Shown: positions 52,353-61,092 of the stretch, one piece after another | How the letters are laid out: every line of letters starts with the position of its first letter | Position numbering within the stretch: the first letter of the stretch is position 1 | Assembly (NCBI GenBank): GCA_027485645.1 | Contig: JAIXQR010000003.1 | Location: 62,001-126,000 of the forward strand | Direction of reading: 5' to 3' | Source of the DNA: a bacterium | GTDB lineage: Bacteria > Armatimonadota > Fimbriimonadia > Fimbriimonadales > Fimbriimonadaceae | Length of the DNA stretch: 64,000 nt | Position numbers and translations under genes: made by a program | Notes under the pieces: generated by a model | Told to the model about the DNA's origin: nothing | The model's database searches: none | Seen by the model: only the letters and a program-made list of their open reading frames with translations

Positions 52353-53282
52353 ATGAAAGGTGTAATTCTTGCTGCCGGAAAAGGAAGTCGTTTGTATCCC
52401 GCCACGCACATCGTGCCCAAGCCGCTGCTGCCGATGGCAAACCGGATCACCTTGCACTACGCCCTCGATCGATTGACCGAGATGGGCATCAAGGACATCT
52501 GCGTGGTGGTGGGCGAGAATGAACCGAAGATGCGCGCCGCTCTCGGGGATGGTTCGGACTACGGCGTAAACCTTTCTTACGTTCGTCAAACCGAACCTAA
52601 AGGCTTGGCGCATGCCGTTGGCTTCGCTCAGGAGTTTGTTGGAGACGACACTTTCGCGCTGTATCTTGGCGATGCCATCTACGGTGCCGGATTTGCCGAG
52701 CACAAGAAGAAGTTTGAAGAGTCCGGCGCGGCAAACCTCAACATCGTCAAGCCCGTGCCCGATCCGTCGCGATTTGGCGTCGCCAATGTCGACGGCGACC
52801 GAATTGTCAAACTCGTCGAGAAGCCAAAGAACCCCGAGTCCAATCTCGCGATGGCCGGTCTTTACTTCTTTGGTCCCGAGCTTTGGAGCGTTCTGCCCGA
52901 TCTCCAGCCGAGCGGCCGAGGCGAGTACGAAATCACCGACGCGATCCAGATGCTCATCGACCGGCGTCACCTTGTGCTCGCGGGCGAATTCGATGACGCC
53001 TGGTTCGACACCGGCACCCTGGATTCCTATCTCGAAACTACGGCGTTCCTGGCTAAAGGGGAAAACCTCATTGCCGGAACGGTGAACGGGGAAGTTGGCG
53101 CTGGCGTAGTGATTGGTGAAGGCGCCGAAGTGACTTGTGAAAAAATTGAGGATGCCGTCATCCTCCCTGGGGCAAAAGTCTCAGTGAGCGGCGTTATCCG
53201 GCACTCGCTCATCGGCGGCACCGTCGATTCCAGTGTCTCCGTTGAGAGCCAAATATTGCATGGTGACTATCAAGGCGAATAA
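52353..53282 (+). CDS. Nucleotidyltransferase of the RmlA/GlmU type
   Basis: 309 residues. Signature GVILAAGKGSRLYPATHIVPKPLLP; catalytic Asp in YLGDAIYG; GEYEITDAIQ and FDTGTLDSYLE toward the end of the transferase fold; then a short left-handed helix-like tail (GAGVVIGEGAEVTCEKIEDAVILPG). Similar to the long form of glucose-1-phosphate thymidylyltransferase. Makes a nucleotide sugar; exact sugar unknown. RBS CTGGAGA before ATG 52353. Confidence 0.86.
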   Translation: MKGVILAAGKGSRLYPATHIVPKPLLPMANRITLHYALDRLTEMGIKDICVVVGENEPKMRAALGDGSDYGVNLSYVRQTEPKGLAHAVGFAQEFVGDDTFALYLGDAIYGAGFAEHKKKFEESGAANLNIVKPVPDPSRFGVANVDGDRIVKLVEKPKNPESNLAMAGLYFFGPELWSVLPDLQPSGRGEYEITDAIQMLIDRRHLVLAGEFDDAWFDTGTLDSYLETTAFLAKGENLIAGTVNGEVGAGVVIGEGAEVTCEKIEDAVILPGAKVSVSGVIRHSLIGGTVDSSVSVESQILHGDYQGE

Positions 53283-53847
53283 GAAACTCAGCGGAATGCT
53301 GCTCGCTGGCATCCTGGCCCTGGCCGGTTGCCAGCTCCAAAACCGGATCACCGGGCAGGCTGAGCTTGATCGCACCGAAGCGCTCATCCGAGCAGCTTGG
53401 CTCAACGCAAACGAAGAGGCGTTGCGGCTGTCCGAAGCAAGCTCGCTCCAGGCAAAGATCATTGCCCGCGACGAGCTCGTAGATCTGCAAGCGCAGATTG
53501 CAAACACGCGACGGCCTAAGTCGATGGACAACTTGCGTCTCGCCTACGTCGAGGAGCACATCGCCAAACTGGATGCCGCGATTCAGGTGGATGAAGCAAA
53601 GCAGCAACTCGAACGCCGAGTAAAAGAGGCCAAGTCTTGGCCAGAAAACCTGAAGAAATCGAGCGCACAGATTCGCAAGACGCTTGAAAACACGGACGAT
53701 CAGGTGCAGTCTCTGATGGCGGAAATCGAAGAGGGCCAAAGCAACTACGTCGCAGCCGAGAACACGATGAAAGAGATTTGGGGTCGCCTCAAGTCGGCGG
53801 GCGCAGTGATGCCTGGCTCGAAGTCAGGCCAAGACAAACAAAAATAG
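53260..53847 (+). CDS. Coiled-coil lipoprotein
   Basis: 195 residues. Lipobox LALAGCQLQN after a signal peptide, then about 150 residues of heptad-type coiled coil (VDEAKQQLERRVKEAKSW, AEIEEGQSNY). ATG 53260 lies inside the end of the transferase gene and the reading frame is open from 53233. Not recognised beyond a coiled-coil envelope lipoprotein. A 14-bp stem starts at its stop codon. Confidence 0.7.
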   Translation: MVTIKANKKLSGMLLAGILALAGCQLQNRITGQAELDRTEALIRAAWLNANEEALRLSEASSLQAKIIARDELVDLQAQIANTRRPKSMDNLRLAYVEEHIAKLDAAIQVDEAKQQLERRVKEAKSWPENLKKSSAQIRKTLENTDDQVQSLMAEIEEGQSNYVAAENTMKEIWGRLKSAGAVMPGSKSGQDKQK

Positions 53848-53875
53848 GGTCGTCAGAGCAAGCTCTGACGACCCT
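53846..53875. terminator. 14-bp perfect stem at the lipoprotein stop codon
   Basis: AGGGTCGTCAGAGC (53846-53859) pairs with GCTCTGACGACCCT (53862-53875), loop AA. Between convergent genes, so it may end transcription from both sides, though no T-run follows. Confidence 0.6.
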
Positions 53876-53894
53876 GGTCTTGCAACCGAAAGGC

Positions 53895-54035
53895 TTATTC
53901 GCCTTCTGGTTTCGTTTCAGGTGCCTTCGTTGCTTCTGGGGCCTTTTCGCCCTCAGCTGCTGGCTGGCTGCAGCCAGCGAGAATGCCACCGATAACGGCG
54001 AATGCGAATGCGAATGCGAAAATCTTCTTGGTCAT
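53895..54035 (-). CDS. 46-residue lipoprotein
   Basis: Reads MTKKIFAFAFAFAVIGG, lipobox ILAGCSQPAAEG, then a short Glu/Ala/Pro/Lys-rich tail (KAPEATKAPETKPEGE). AGAGGAG lies 7 bases before the ATG at 54035. The FAFAFA part is encoded by a tandem hexanucleotide. Small predicted lipid-anchored envelope protein; function unknown. Confidence 0.65.
   Translation of the reverse strand: MTKKIFAFAFAFAVIGGILAGCSQPAAEGEKAPEATKAPETKPEGE
53998..54018. repeat. Tandem hexanucleotide (GCGAAT) repeat
   Basis: Three and a half copies of GCGAAT inside the signal peptide of the 46-residue lipoprotein. Copy-number change would add or remove Phe-Ala pairs without a frameshift. Confidence 0.55.
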
Positions 54036-54368
54036 AACTAATCTCCTCTTGCTTGATTCAGCCTAGGACTTCGTTTGCGAACATTCGAACCTAACCAGAC
54101 TGGATTGCACCGAGATTATAGACAAGAAATCCAATATCCGCAACGGTCACCTAAAAATCTCTGCCATATGGCCCGCTTTTTCTGGGTAACTTACGGATTC
54201 GATGGGCGGGCAGCACATCCCAACAAACCTAATTCCGAGCGAAAACGGCCTCCGTTTTCGGACGTCTCGTCGGAGCTAGGGGAGCTGGGCTTGCCTTCTG
54301 AACCTTCCTGCCTCCCCGAAATTTCCTTGTCCTTTCTTTTCTCCTCGCCCGGTCCATCGAGAATCTGA
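54036..54368. other. Intergenic region upstream of argDF
   Basis: No coding frame looks real. It holds a 9-bp hairpin (CGAAAACGG 54240-54248 with CCGTTTTCG 54252-54260, loop CCT) and a pyrimidine-rich tract from about 54294 to 54357. These may control argDF; no ARG box of the usual type was recognised. Confidence 0.45.
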
Positions 54369-56483
54369 ATGCTCAAGTACGACGTCATCAAATCTCTCGA
54401 CGATTCCCATGTCATGGGAACCTACCAACGCCTCCCCGCCCTCTTTGTCCAGGGTGCGGGAGCCAAGCTTTGGGACAACCGCGGCAAGGAATATCTCGAT
54501 CTCCTCTCCGGAATCGCCGTCTGCGCCCTAGGTCACTGCCATCCTGCCATCACCGCTGCCCTCTCTCGGCAGTCGCAGCAGCTCATTCACGGGAGCAACT
54601 ACCTGCTCACCGCACCACAAGCTCAGCTCGCCCAAAAGCTCTGCGAGATCAGCGGCATGGAGAAGGTCTTCTTTGGCGTTTGCGGTGCCACCGCAAATGA
54701 AGCCGCGCTCAAGATCGCTAAGAAGCACGGCCGTCGAAAAACCGGCGACGAGACTTACGAAATCATCGCGCTCAACCGCAGCTTCCACGGTCGAACGATG
54801 GGCGCCCTTTCGGCTACCGGCAATTCCCGCTACCACGAGCCGTTCCTGCCGCTCGTCCCGGGCTTCCGCCACATCGAGCCAGATGATATCGATGCCCTGA
54901 GAGCCGCCTTCTCGGACAACACCGCCGCCGTAATTCTTGAAACTGTTATGGGCGAAGGCGGGGTGCATGCCCTCTCGCACGAGTTCCTAGCGGAAGCACG
55001 ACGCCTATGCGATGAACACAACGCGTTCCTCATCCTGGACGAGGTCCAATGCGGAATGGGCCGAACCGGCCGCTGGTTCGCGTTTCAGCACACCGAAGTC
55101 GTTCCGGACATTCTCGTCCTCGCAAAGGGCCTGGGCGGCGGTATTCCGATTGGTGCAGCCCTAGCTCGCGGACTTGCCGCCACGATGTTGGTACCCGGCG
55201 ATCATGGCAGCACCTTCGGTGGTAACCCGCTCGCTTGTGCCACCTCGCTCGCCGTCATCGATACGATCGAGCATCAAGGCTTGCTCGAACACTCGGAGCG
55301 AGTGGGCGGACAGCTTGCGACTGGCCTCAAGCAACTCGATGGCGTCACCAAAGTCGAGGGCCTGGGCATGATGCTCGGCGCAAAGCTCCGAACCCCGATT
55401 GCCAAGGAGATCGTCGCGAAGTGCTTCGAGAATGGCCTGATCATCAACGCCACCGATCTCAGCACCTTGCGCCTGGTTCCGCCGCTCATTCTCTCCGACG
55501 AAGAGGCGCGCCGTGCGCTCGACATCATCGCCGACGCGATGGAATCCGCGCGACCGGTCCTAACCCCGCTCGCCGTCCGAGCCGAAACCAAGCCGGCATT
55601 TCACGACGTCCTGTCCATCGACGATCTCACAAACGATCAGCTTGAGGAAGTGCTCGCTTTGGCTGCCGGTCAAAAGCACCGTCGCAAAGTCGCTCCTGCT
55701 CCGATCCAACGAGTCGAAAATCGCACCGTCGCCATGGTCTTCGAAAAACCCAGCCTGCGAACGCGGGTTAGCTTCGAAAGCGCCGTCTCCGAGCTAGGCG
55801 GACATCCGGTCTATCTGAGCCGGAACGACATCGGCATGGGATCCCGCGAGTCCGTTCGCGACGTAGCCAGCAACCTCTCCCAGTGGTGCTCGCTCATCAT
55901 CGCTCGGCTCTACTGGCATCGCCAACTCGTTGAGCTTTCCGACGTGTCCGAGGTTCCGGTCGTAAACGCCCTCACCGAATGGGAGCACCCATGCCAGGCC
56001 CTCGCGGACATGCAGACGGTGCGCGAGAGCTTCGGCGACGAGCGAGTGAAAATCGCCTATGTGGGAGACGGAAACAACGTCGCTCGGTCACTTGCCAAGC
56101 TCGCTACTCGTCTCGGCTATCCGTTCACCGTCGCCGGACCAGCGAACTTCCAGCTCGAGCCGATGGAAGGTCTCACCCAAACATCCGACATTGAGGAAGG
56201 AGTGAAGGGCGCTTCGGTCATCTACACCGACGTCTGGATCTCCATGGGCGACGAGCACGAACAAGAGCACCGCATGAAGGTCTTCGCGGCCTACCAAGTC
56301 AACGAGGAGGTCATGGAAATGGCCAACTCAGAGGCGATCTTCCTGCACTGCCTACCCGCGCGCAGAGGCTATGAGGTGACTGACGCCGTCATCGACGGCC
56401 ACCAAAGCCGCGTGGTCAGCCAAGCCGAAAACCGCTTCCACGCCCAGAAGGCCCTCTTGGCCAAAATGATGGGCCTCGCCTAG
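54369..56483 (+). CDS. argDF: Fused acetylornithine aminotransferase and ornithine carbamoyltransferase
   Basis: 704 residues. Residues 1-400 are ArgD: pyridoxal-phosphate fold with GATANEAALKIAKKHG, SFHGRTMGALSATG, DEVQCGMGRTG and the cofactor Lys253 in LVLAKGLGGGIPIG. After a short linker, residues 411-704 are ArgF: carbamoyl-phosphate motif SLRTR (462-466), EHPCQ (539-543), YVGDGNNVARSL and HCLP (660-663). No stop or frameshift interrupts the joint. The two activities are not adjacent in the pathway: the step between, deacetylation of acetylornithine, is done by argJ (61093), so the fusion may channel ornithine via ArgJ. Confidence 0.93.
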   Translation: MLKYDVIKSLDDSHVMGTYQRLPALFVQGAGAKLWDNRGKEYLDLLSGIAVCALGHCHPAITAALSRQSQQLIHGSNYLLTAPQAQLAQKLCEISGMEKVFFGVCGATANEAALKIAKKHGRRKTGDETYEIIALNRSFHGRTMGALSATGNSRYHEPFLPLVPGFRHIEPDDIDALRAAFSDNTAAVILETVMGEGGVHALSHEFLAEARRLCDEHNAFLILDEVQCGMGRTGRWFAFQHTEVVPDILVLAKGLGGGIPIGAALARGLAATMLVPGDHGSTFGGNPLACATSLAVIDTIEHQGLLEHSERVGGQLATGLKQLDGVTKVEGLGMMLGAKLRTPIAKEIVAKCFENGLIINATDLSTLRLVPPLILSDEEARRALDIIADAMESARPVLTPLAVRAETKPAFHDVLSIDDLTNDQLEEVLALAAGQKHRRKVAPAPIQRVENRTVAMVFEKPSLRTRVSFESAVSELGGHPVYLSRNDIGMGSRESVRDVASNLSQWCSLIIARLYWHRQLVELSDVSEVPVVNALTEWEHPCQALADMQTVRESFGDERVKIAYVGDGNNVARSLAKLATRLGYPFTVAGPANFQLEPMEGLTQTSDIEEGVKGASVIYTDVWISMGDEHEQEHRMKVFAAYQVNEEVMEMANSEAIFLHCLPARRGYEVTDAVIDGHQSRVVSQAENRFHAQKALLAKMMGLA

Positions 56484-57802
56484 CGAACCGAAGCCGTGTA
56501 AGGCAAGCTCACTGACAACTGGTCCGGGTCGTTACTGGTAACGGTAACCGTCCCGGACTTCGACCCCGGCGTAGTCGCCGTGTACGAAATTTGGTACCGC
56601 GTCGGCTTGCCGCGGACAAAAAGCATTCTTCGTCCGCCGTCTCGTACGACCCCCGATGGCACGGTGACGTTGTGCGTGAGCACAGAGATGCCGTTCGCAC
56701 CCCAGAGCGCGCGGTCGCCGTCGTCGTACACGTCTAGCGGAACGGTCACCGTTTCACCCACAACCATCTTTCCGAAGTCGATGCTGGTCTCGGAGAGCCG
56801 CATCTTAGCGGGAGCCTTGATGTCGAGAAAAACCGGAAGGTGGCCGTTGACCGGTGTAGCATCCACGAGCGCCTGCGCGATCACGCTTCCAACCATCGTG
56901 TTCCCGGTGATGGTCATCGGCACGTTGTAGCTCGACCCATCGTTGCCCCAGCATCGGTAAGAGTGGTTCGGGTCGTTCCAGGTCGTCGTGCTGTAAACCA
57001 TGTTCTGGACGCCAATGTAGTCCATGCCAACCCCGTCCACGAGATCCGGAGATAGGAGGATCTGGTCGTACCGACTGTCCATCTGCCCCACCGGATCCTG
57101 GGTGTGAATGTATCGGAATGCGCCGTTGTTGTCCCAACTTCCCGGAGAAGCGATCGGGTCGATGAATGGCCCAAAACTGTTAACCGAGCGGGTCAATGTC
57201 TGGTAAGCCGTTTGCGAAGCGTTCTGGATGTTGAGATCGCCCGCCACCATGCGTGATCGTTCAGCTGGCAACGTGTTCGCGTTCGAAATAATGTTGTTAA
57301 CTTCAAGCAGTCGTCGGCTTAAATCGGTCGAACCTGTGCCAGATTTAAGGTGAACGCTATAGGCAGAGATCGTTGCTCGTTCGCTCGAGTAACCCTTTAG
57401 CCTGAAGTCGTAGCGCATCGTGTTCCGCGGCTGGCCACTTGTGCCAGAACTTCCAGCCGCCGCAATCACTTGGCCTAGAAAAGTGACCTTCGACGTTCGG
57501 TAAAAGAATGCGCTGTCCGTGTCGGGTCCGTCCACGAAACTAGCGGCGGCCCAATCTCCCGGGCTGTTAGGGGCGGTATTCAGAATCGACAGGAACGCCG
57601 TGACTCCAGCCTGAGAAAGAAACTCTTGTCCAATGAAGACATCTGGCGCAAATTTTCGCCCTTGGAATTCACCATAAATGGAGGTCTGGAACGCGGATAC
57701 GCGTCCGCTAGAGTAATTCGTAACGTTCCAAGTTCCAACGCGCAATTGCGCAGCAGAAACAGCCGACAAACAAACACAAAGTGCAACGGTTTGGAATTTC
57801 AT
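56480..57802 (-). CDS. Secreted endonuclease/exonuclease/phosphatase-family protein
   Basis: 440 residues. Signal peptide (ALCVCLSAVSA). Metal-dependent EEP fold: RVGTWNVTNYSS, IGQEFL (catalytic Glu), VHLKSG, AGDLNIQ, SRYDQILLS, NGHLPVFLDI. Followed by a C-terminal beta-sandwich (about 330-440) like choice-of-anchor domains. Could be a nuclease or phosphodiesterase; substrate unknown. Its stop shares CTAG with the argDF stop. Confidence 0.83.
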   Translation of the reverse strand: MKFQTVALCVCLSAVSAAQLRVGTWNVTNYSSGRVSAFQTSIYGEFQGRKFAPDVFIGQEFLSQAGVTAFLSILNTAPNSPGDWAAASFVDGPDTDSAFFYRTSKVTFLGQVIAAAGSSGTSGQPRNTMRYDFRLKGYSSERATISAYSVHLKSGTGSTDLSRRLLEVNNIISNANTLPAERSRMVAGDLNIQNASQTAYQTLTRSVNSFGPFIDPIASPGSWDNNGAFRYIHTQDPVGQMDSRYDQILLSPDLVDGVGMDYIGVQNMVYSTTTWNDPNHSYRCWGNDGSSYNVPMTITGNTMVGSVIAQALVDATPVNGHLPVFLDIKAPAKMRLSETSIDFGKMVVGETVTVPLDVYDDGDRALWGANGISVLTHNVTVPSGVVRDGGRRMLFVRGKPTRYQISYTATTPGSKSGTVTVTSNDPDQLSVSLPYTASVR

Positions 57803-57904
57803 CTTAAACCGTGTATTATGGTAGCGCAGGAGGGGGGCCTTTAGGTGGACACGTATCTGTGTGACGAACCCAGTCGGAACATCTGTAGCACACTAAGGGG
57901 TCAA

Positions 57905-58714
57905 ATGAGCATGAGAACGCCACTACTTTATGTCGGGTTTATCCTGGCTTGCGTTCCCTCGCTCGCCCAGTCACAAGACCAAATTGTGATCGTCAACGAG
58001 GACACGGTTAAATCCGCGTTCCAAGGCTTCCGCGATTACCCACAGCTTCACCTGCGAATGTCCGGCCAAATGAATCGTGGCCCGGAAGTCAGTGCTTTCA
58101 CCGCCGACATTTATTGGCAAAAGGTCGTCGTCGATGGCCGCGCGATCGTTAAAGTCGAAGTCCTAGAACAAGCCCAGCAGCCCAACGGCTCCTTCCGGGT
58201 GGTGAACCGGGTGTATGGCGACGGCGTAAACATCTTCCGGTTTGATCCCCTCAGCCGCGAAATTTCCGCAAAGCAATACGGCTCAATCTCCGGTAACCAA
58301 CCGCAAAAGTACATCTCTAACGTGCTAGACTTGCTCAATTCCACCCCGCTTGGGCACGTGTCGTTTGGCGCACGAATGATGCAGGACATCCAGGGCGGCG
58401 ACGCTGCGACCTATAGCGGATGGCTTCCAGGAAACGAACGACTTTCTAACGAGTACATGCTCAGCTTCTCGCTCGGCGTGCCTAAGTCTCGCGAACTCCA
58501 GTTCCGATTCAATCCGAACACCCAGGCTCTGATCGATATTCGTTACCAAGAGACTCGCAACCTCGGCACCATCGTGCGCGGTATCGCGTGGGGACTCACG
58601 GTCGATAATGACTTTGTGTCATACGTGCCATTCCGGCCCTGGCCGAACAGCACCGTCGCAGGCTGGAAAACTGTTCCCTGGTCAACCGTTCGACAAGTCC
58701 GCGACGGATCGTAA
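57905..58714 (+). CDS. Secreted protein of unknown function
   Basis: 269 residues. Signal peptide RTPLLYVGFILACVPSLAQS. Rest is a beta-rich soluble chain with no motif known to me. ATG 57905 has AAGGGG (about 4 bases) before it; the frame is open from 57845. Overlaps by 33 bases the convergent gene at 58682. Confidence 0.65.
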   Translation: MSMRTPLLYVGFILACVPSLAQSQDQIVIVNEDTVKSAFQGFRDYPQLHLRMSGQMNRGPEVSAFTADIYWQKVVVDGRAIVKVEVLEQAQQPNGSFRVVNRVYGDGVNIFRFDPLSREISAKQYGSISGNQPQKYISNVLDLLNSTPLGHVSFGARMMQDIQGGDAATYSGWLPGNERLSNEYMLSFSLGVPKSRELQFRFNPNTQALIDIRYQETRNLGTIVRGIAWGLTVDNDFVSYVPFRPWPNSTVAGWKTVPWSTVRQVRDGS

Positions 58715-59113
58715 TCGCTTCAAGCGATTCTCAAATTCTTCCCACACGTCCTCGGTTGGCGGGCCGACCACCAACATCTCGATCGTGCTGCCGTCTCCAA
58801 GAACGGCAAAGCTGCGCTCGGGTCGGTCCGGCTGAATCAGCTGTCGCCAGTTCGCAATGGGGCCAGACACCAGGGTTCGAGCAAACACCGAAGGGGGAAG
58901 CACCGCCTCAAGCGGCTGTGAGGCATCCAAGAAGAGCCGAATCCCCGGCTGGTACCCGGCATCCTCAAAAAGTCGAAGCCAGACGCCGAGTTCAGAAATG
59001 CAGCGGAGGTCGAACCCTCCAAGCCACGCTAAGCGAGAGTTCTCGGGAGGCGTCAGTGTAGGGCACGTGATGTCGTGCGCGACAATCGGCTGATAAGCGT
59101 CTCGCCAGCGCAC
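58682..59113 (-). CDS. Hypothetical protein
   Basis: 143 residues, no signal peptide or membrane helix. Starts with GTG 59113, one base overlapping the TlpA-type gene stop (TAGTG), so it is coupled to that gene. Not recognised; possibly a small enzyme or regulator. Tail-to-tail overlap with the secreted protein gene. Confidence 0.55.
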   Translation of the reverse strand: MRWRDAYQPIVAHDITCPTLTPPENSRLAWLGGFDLRCISELGVWLRLFEDAGYQPGIRLFLDASQPLEAVLPPSVFARTLVSGPIANWRQLIQPDRPERSFAVLGDGSTIEMLVVGPPTEDVWEEFENRLKRLRSVADLSNG

Positions 59114-59616
59114 TAGAGCGCAGACTCGACCATCTTCTGCAGTTCGTTCGGCGAGAAGCCCATCACGCTACCAACGATGTTCCCGTCTCGATTCACGACG
59201 AAAGTCGTCGGGAGGGCACTGACCTTATAGGCGTTGTAAGCGGTTCGGAACGAGTCACGGTAGAAGCCAAACCGGTAGTTGTTGTTCCGGATGAACTCGT
59301 TGATCTTGCCTTCATCCTCGTCCGAGATGGCGACGATCTCGAGCCCCTTATCCTTGTACTTCTCGTACATTTCCTGCATGTGAGGGAAGGACTGGCGGCA
59401 CGGCCCGCACCAAGTGGCCCAAAAGTCGACGATAACGACCTTTCCTTTCAGGCCAGAAAGCGTCTTCGGCTTGCCATTGATCGCAAGCGAGTCAACCTCA
59501 AAGTCCGGTGCAATCGCGCCGGCAGAAAGGCCTTCCTCGGCGCATCCCGCCAGAAGCAGGGTTCCGAGGAAAAAGGCAGCTAGCTGCACTCCGCTTGAGA
59601 TTCTGATGTTCTTCAT
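59113..59616 (-). CDS. TlpA-type thioredoxin-like lipoprotein
   Basis: 167 residues. Lipobox LLLAGCAEEG anchors it outside the inner membrane. Thioredoxin fold with the redox motif VDFWATWCGPCRQSFPHM and cis-Pro segment VSALPTTFVVNRDG. Reduces disulphides in the periplasm, often in cytochrome maturation. Confidence 0.9.
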   Translation of the reverse strand: MKNIRISSGVQLAAFFLGTLLLAGCAEEGLSAGAIAPDFEVDSLAINGKPKTLSGLKGKVVIVDFWATWCGPCRQSFPHMQEMYEKYKDKGLEIVAISDEDEGKINEFIRNNNYRFGFYRDSFRTAYNAYKVSALPTTFVVNRDGNIVGSVMGFSPNELQKMVESAL

Positions 59617-59661
59617 GGAATGTCTCCCCCGGCCAGTTGAGCCGGAGGAATTACCGGCTGG

Positions 59662-60024
59662 TTAGAGGCCTTTTGCAGAAAGTCGAGGCTGAACCGGGCC
59701 AACCTTCGCGCCCTTGGCGATCAAAGTCGCTCGTCCCTGACCGGCCATTTCCTGGCAGCCAAAGAACTTGTAGCCTTCGCCTGCGACGAAGACCTTAAAC
59801 TTGCCCTCGTTGCCCGTGGCCATGCAGCACTTGCTTTCCGCCTTCGCCACTGCAACAGGCTTGGCCATGCAGCAAGCTTTTTTGCCTTCTGCCTTCGCCA
59901 TCATCTCCTGCGCCATGGCCATGAACTCGGCGTCCGGGTTCTTGGTCTTCTGGCAGCAAGCCTTATCATCGGCGATCGCCGCTGCGGCGAGGGAAACGAG
60001 CACGATACCGGCGAACATCTTCAT
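59662..60024 (-). CDS. Small exported cysteine-pair-rich protein
   Basis: 120 residues from ATG 60024. Signal peptide FAGIVLVSLAAAAIA. Mature part has three CC pairs (ACCQK, KACCMAK, KCCMATG), one further Cys, and many Met and Lys. Compatible with metal handling (for example copper), but not identified. Upstream of the TlpA gene on the same strand, and divergent from argC with overlapping upstream regions. Confidence 0.65.
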   Translation of the reverse strand: MKMFAGIVLVSLAAAAIADDKACCQKTKNPDAEFMAMAQEMMAKAEGKKACCMAKPVAVAKAESKCCMATGNEGKFKVFVAGEGYKFFGCQEMAGQGRATLIAKGAKVGPVQPRLSAKGL

Positions 60025-60052
60025 AACATCGTTATTGTGACACGATGAAGGA

Positions 60053-61057
60053 ATGATGCCTACCAAAATTCGCGTTGGGATTGTCGGCGCAACCGGATAT
60101 ACCGGCGCGGAGCTTGTACGGCTCCTGAGTGGCCATCCGAACGTCGAGATCGCGGTTGTCACGTCTGGCCGGCACGCAGGCGAGCCGCTTTCTGCGCATT
60201 GCCCGTGGCTCGATTCCGATCTCGTCCTGTCTAGTTTTGATCCCGAAACGATCGAAGTCGACGCCGTTTTCCTGTGCCAAGAGAGCGGCTTTGCCCTCCT
60301 CCATGCCGCGGACCTTGCTAAGCGAATGAGGGTGATCGACCTTTCCGCCGACTTCCGTCTAGAAAACGCTGACGCCTTTCGAACCGCCTACGGCAAAGAG
60401 CCCGCCGTCTTGCCAGAAGGAATCCGGTCCGTTTATGGTCTCCCGGAAATCACGGACCATCACAGCATCCGAGAGGCGCATATCATTGCCAATGCCGGCT
60501 GCCATGTTGCCGCCAGCACCCTCGCTTTGCGACCTTTCGCCCAAGCGGGCCTCATCAAGGGCACTCCGGTGATCGACACCAAAACGGGCGTATCGGGTGC
60601 CGGACGATCTCGTGCCGAAACCGCCTATCTTTTCTCGGAGCTTGATGGTTCTGTCTCGGCTTACAAAGTCACCGGGCACCGGCACGTTCCAGAAATTGAG
60701 CAGAACCTCGGCCTGACCGTCCGTTTCACGCCGCATCTGGTCCCGGTTCCGAGAGGGCTCCACGCCACCGTTCAGTTCCCGTCCACCTGCACCGACCCCC
60801 TCGCCGTGCTGGAAACGGCGTACAAGAACGAGCCGTTCGTCAGGGTCGTCCCATCTCCGCCGCAGACCAAGCACGTCCTGGGTTCCAACCGTTGCGACGT
60901 TTACGCAGCGCATGATCCTCACACCGGATTTGTCATCGCTATCGCCGTTCTGGATAACCTCGTCAAAGGGGCCAGCGGCAACGCAATCCAGAACTTGAAC
61001 CTTGCGTTCGGGCTTCCCGAAACGGCCGGTTTGCCCATCCACGGCCTCTGGCCGTAA
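60053..61057 (+). CDS. argC: N-acetyl-gamma-glutamyl-phosphate reductase
   Basis: 334 residues. Third step of arginine synthesis. Motifs: VGIVGATGYTGAELVRLLSGHP at the start, catalytic Cys in IANAGCHVAASTLAL and GVSGAGRSRAETA. GAAGGA precedes ATG 60053. Followed after 35 bases by argJ. Confidence 0.96.
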   Translation: MMPTKIRVGIVGATGYTGAELVRLLSGHPNVEIAVVTSGRHAGEPLSAHCPWLDSDLVLSSFDPETIEVDAVFLCQESGFALLHAADLAKRMRVIDLSADFRLENADAFRTAYGKEPAVLPEGIRSVYGLPEITDHHSIREAHIIANAGCHVAASTLALRPFAQAGLIKGTPVIDTKTGVSGAGRSRAETAYLFSELDGSVSAYKVTGHRHVPEIEQNLGLTVRFTPHLVPVPRGLHATVQFPSTCTDPLAVLETAYKNEPFVRVVPSPPQTKHVLGSNRCDVYAAHDPHTGFVIAIAVLDNLVKGASGNAIQNLNLAFGLPETAGLPIHGLWP

Positions 61058-61092
61058 AGCTCCCCGCGAAATTGCGGTAGCTTCCTAAGTTC

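Noticed and set aside
54075-54368. 97-codon frame directly before argDF
   Set aside because: Composition unlike coding sequence, no ribosome binding site, and it runs through the hairpin and pyrimidine tract.
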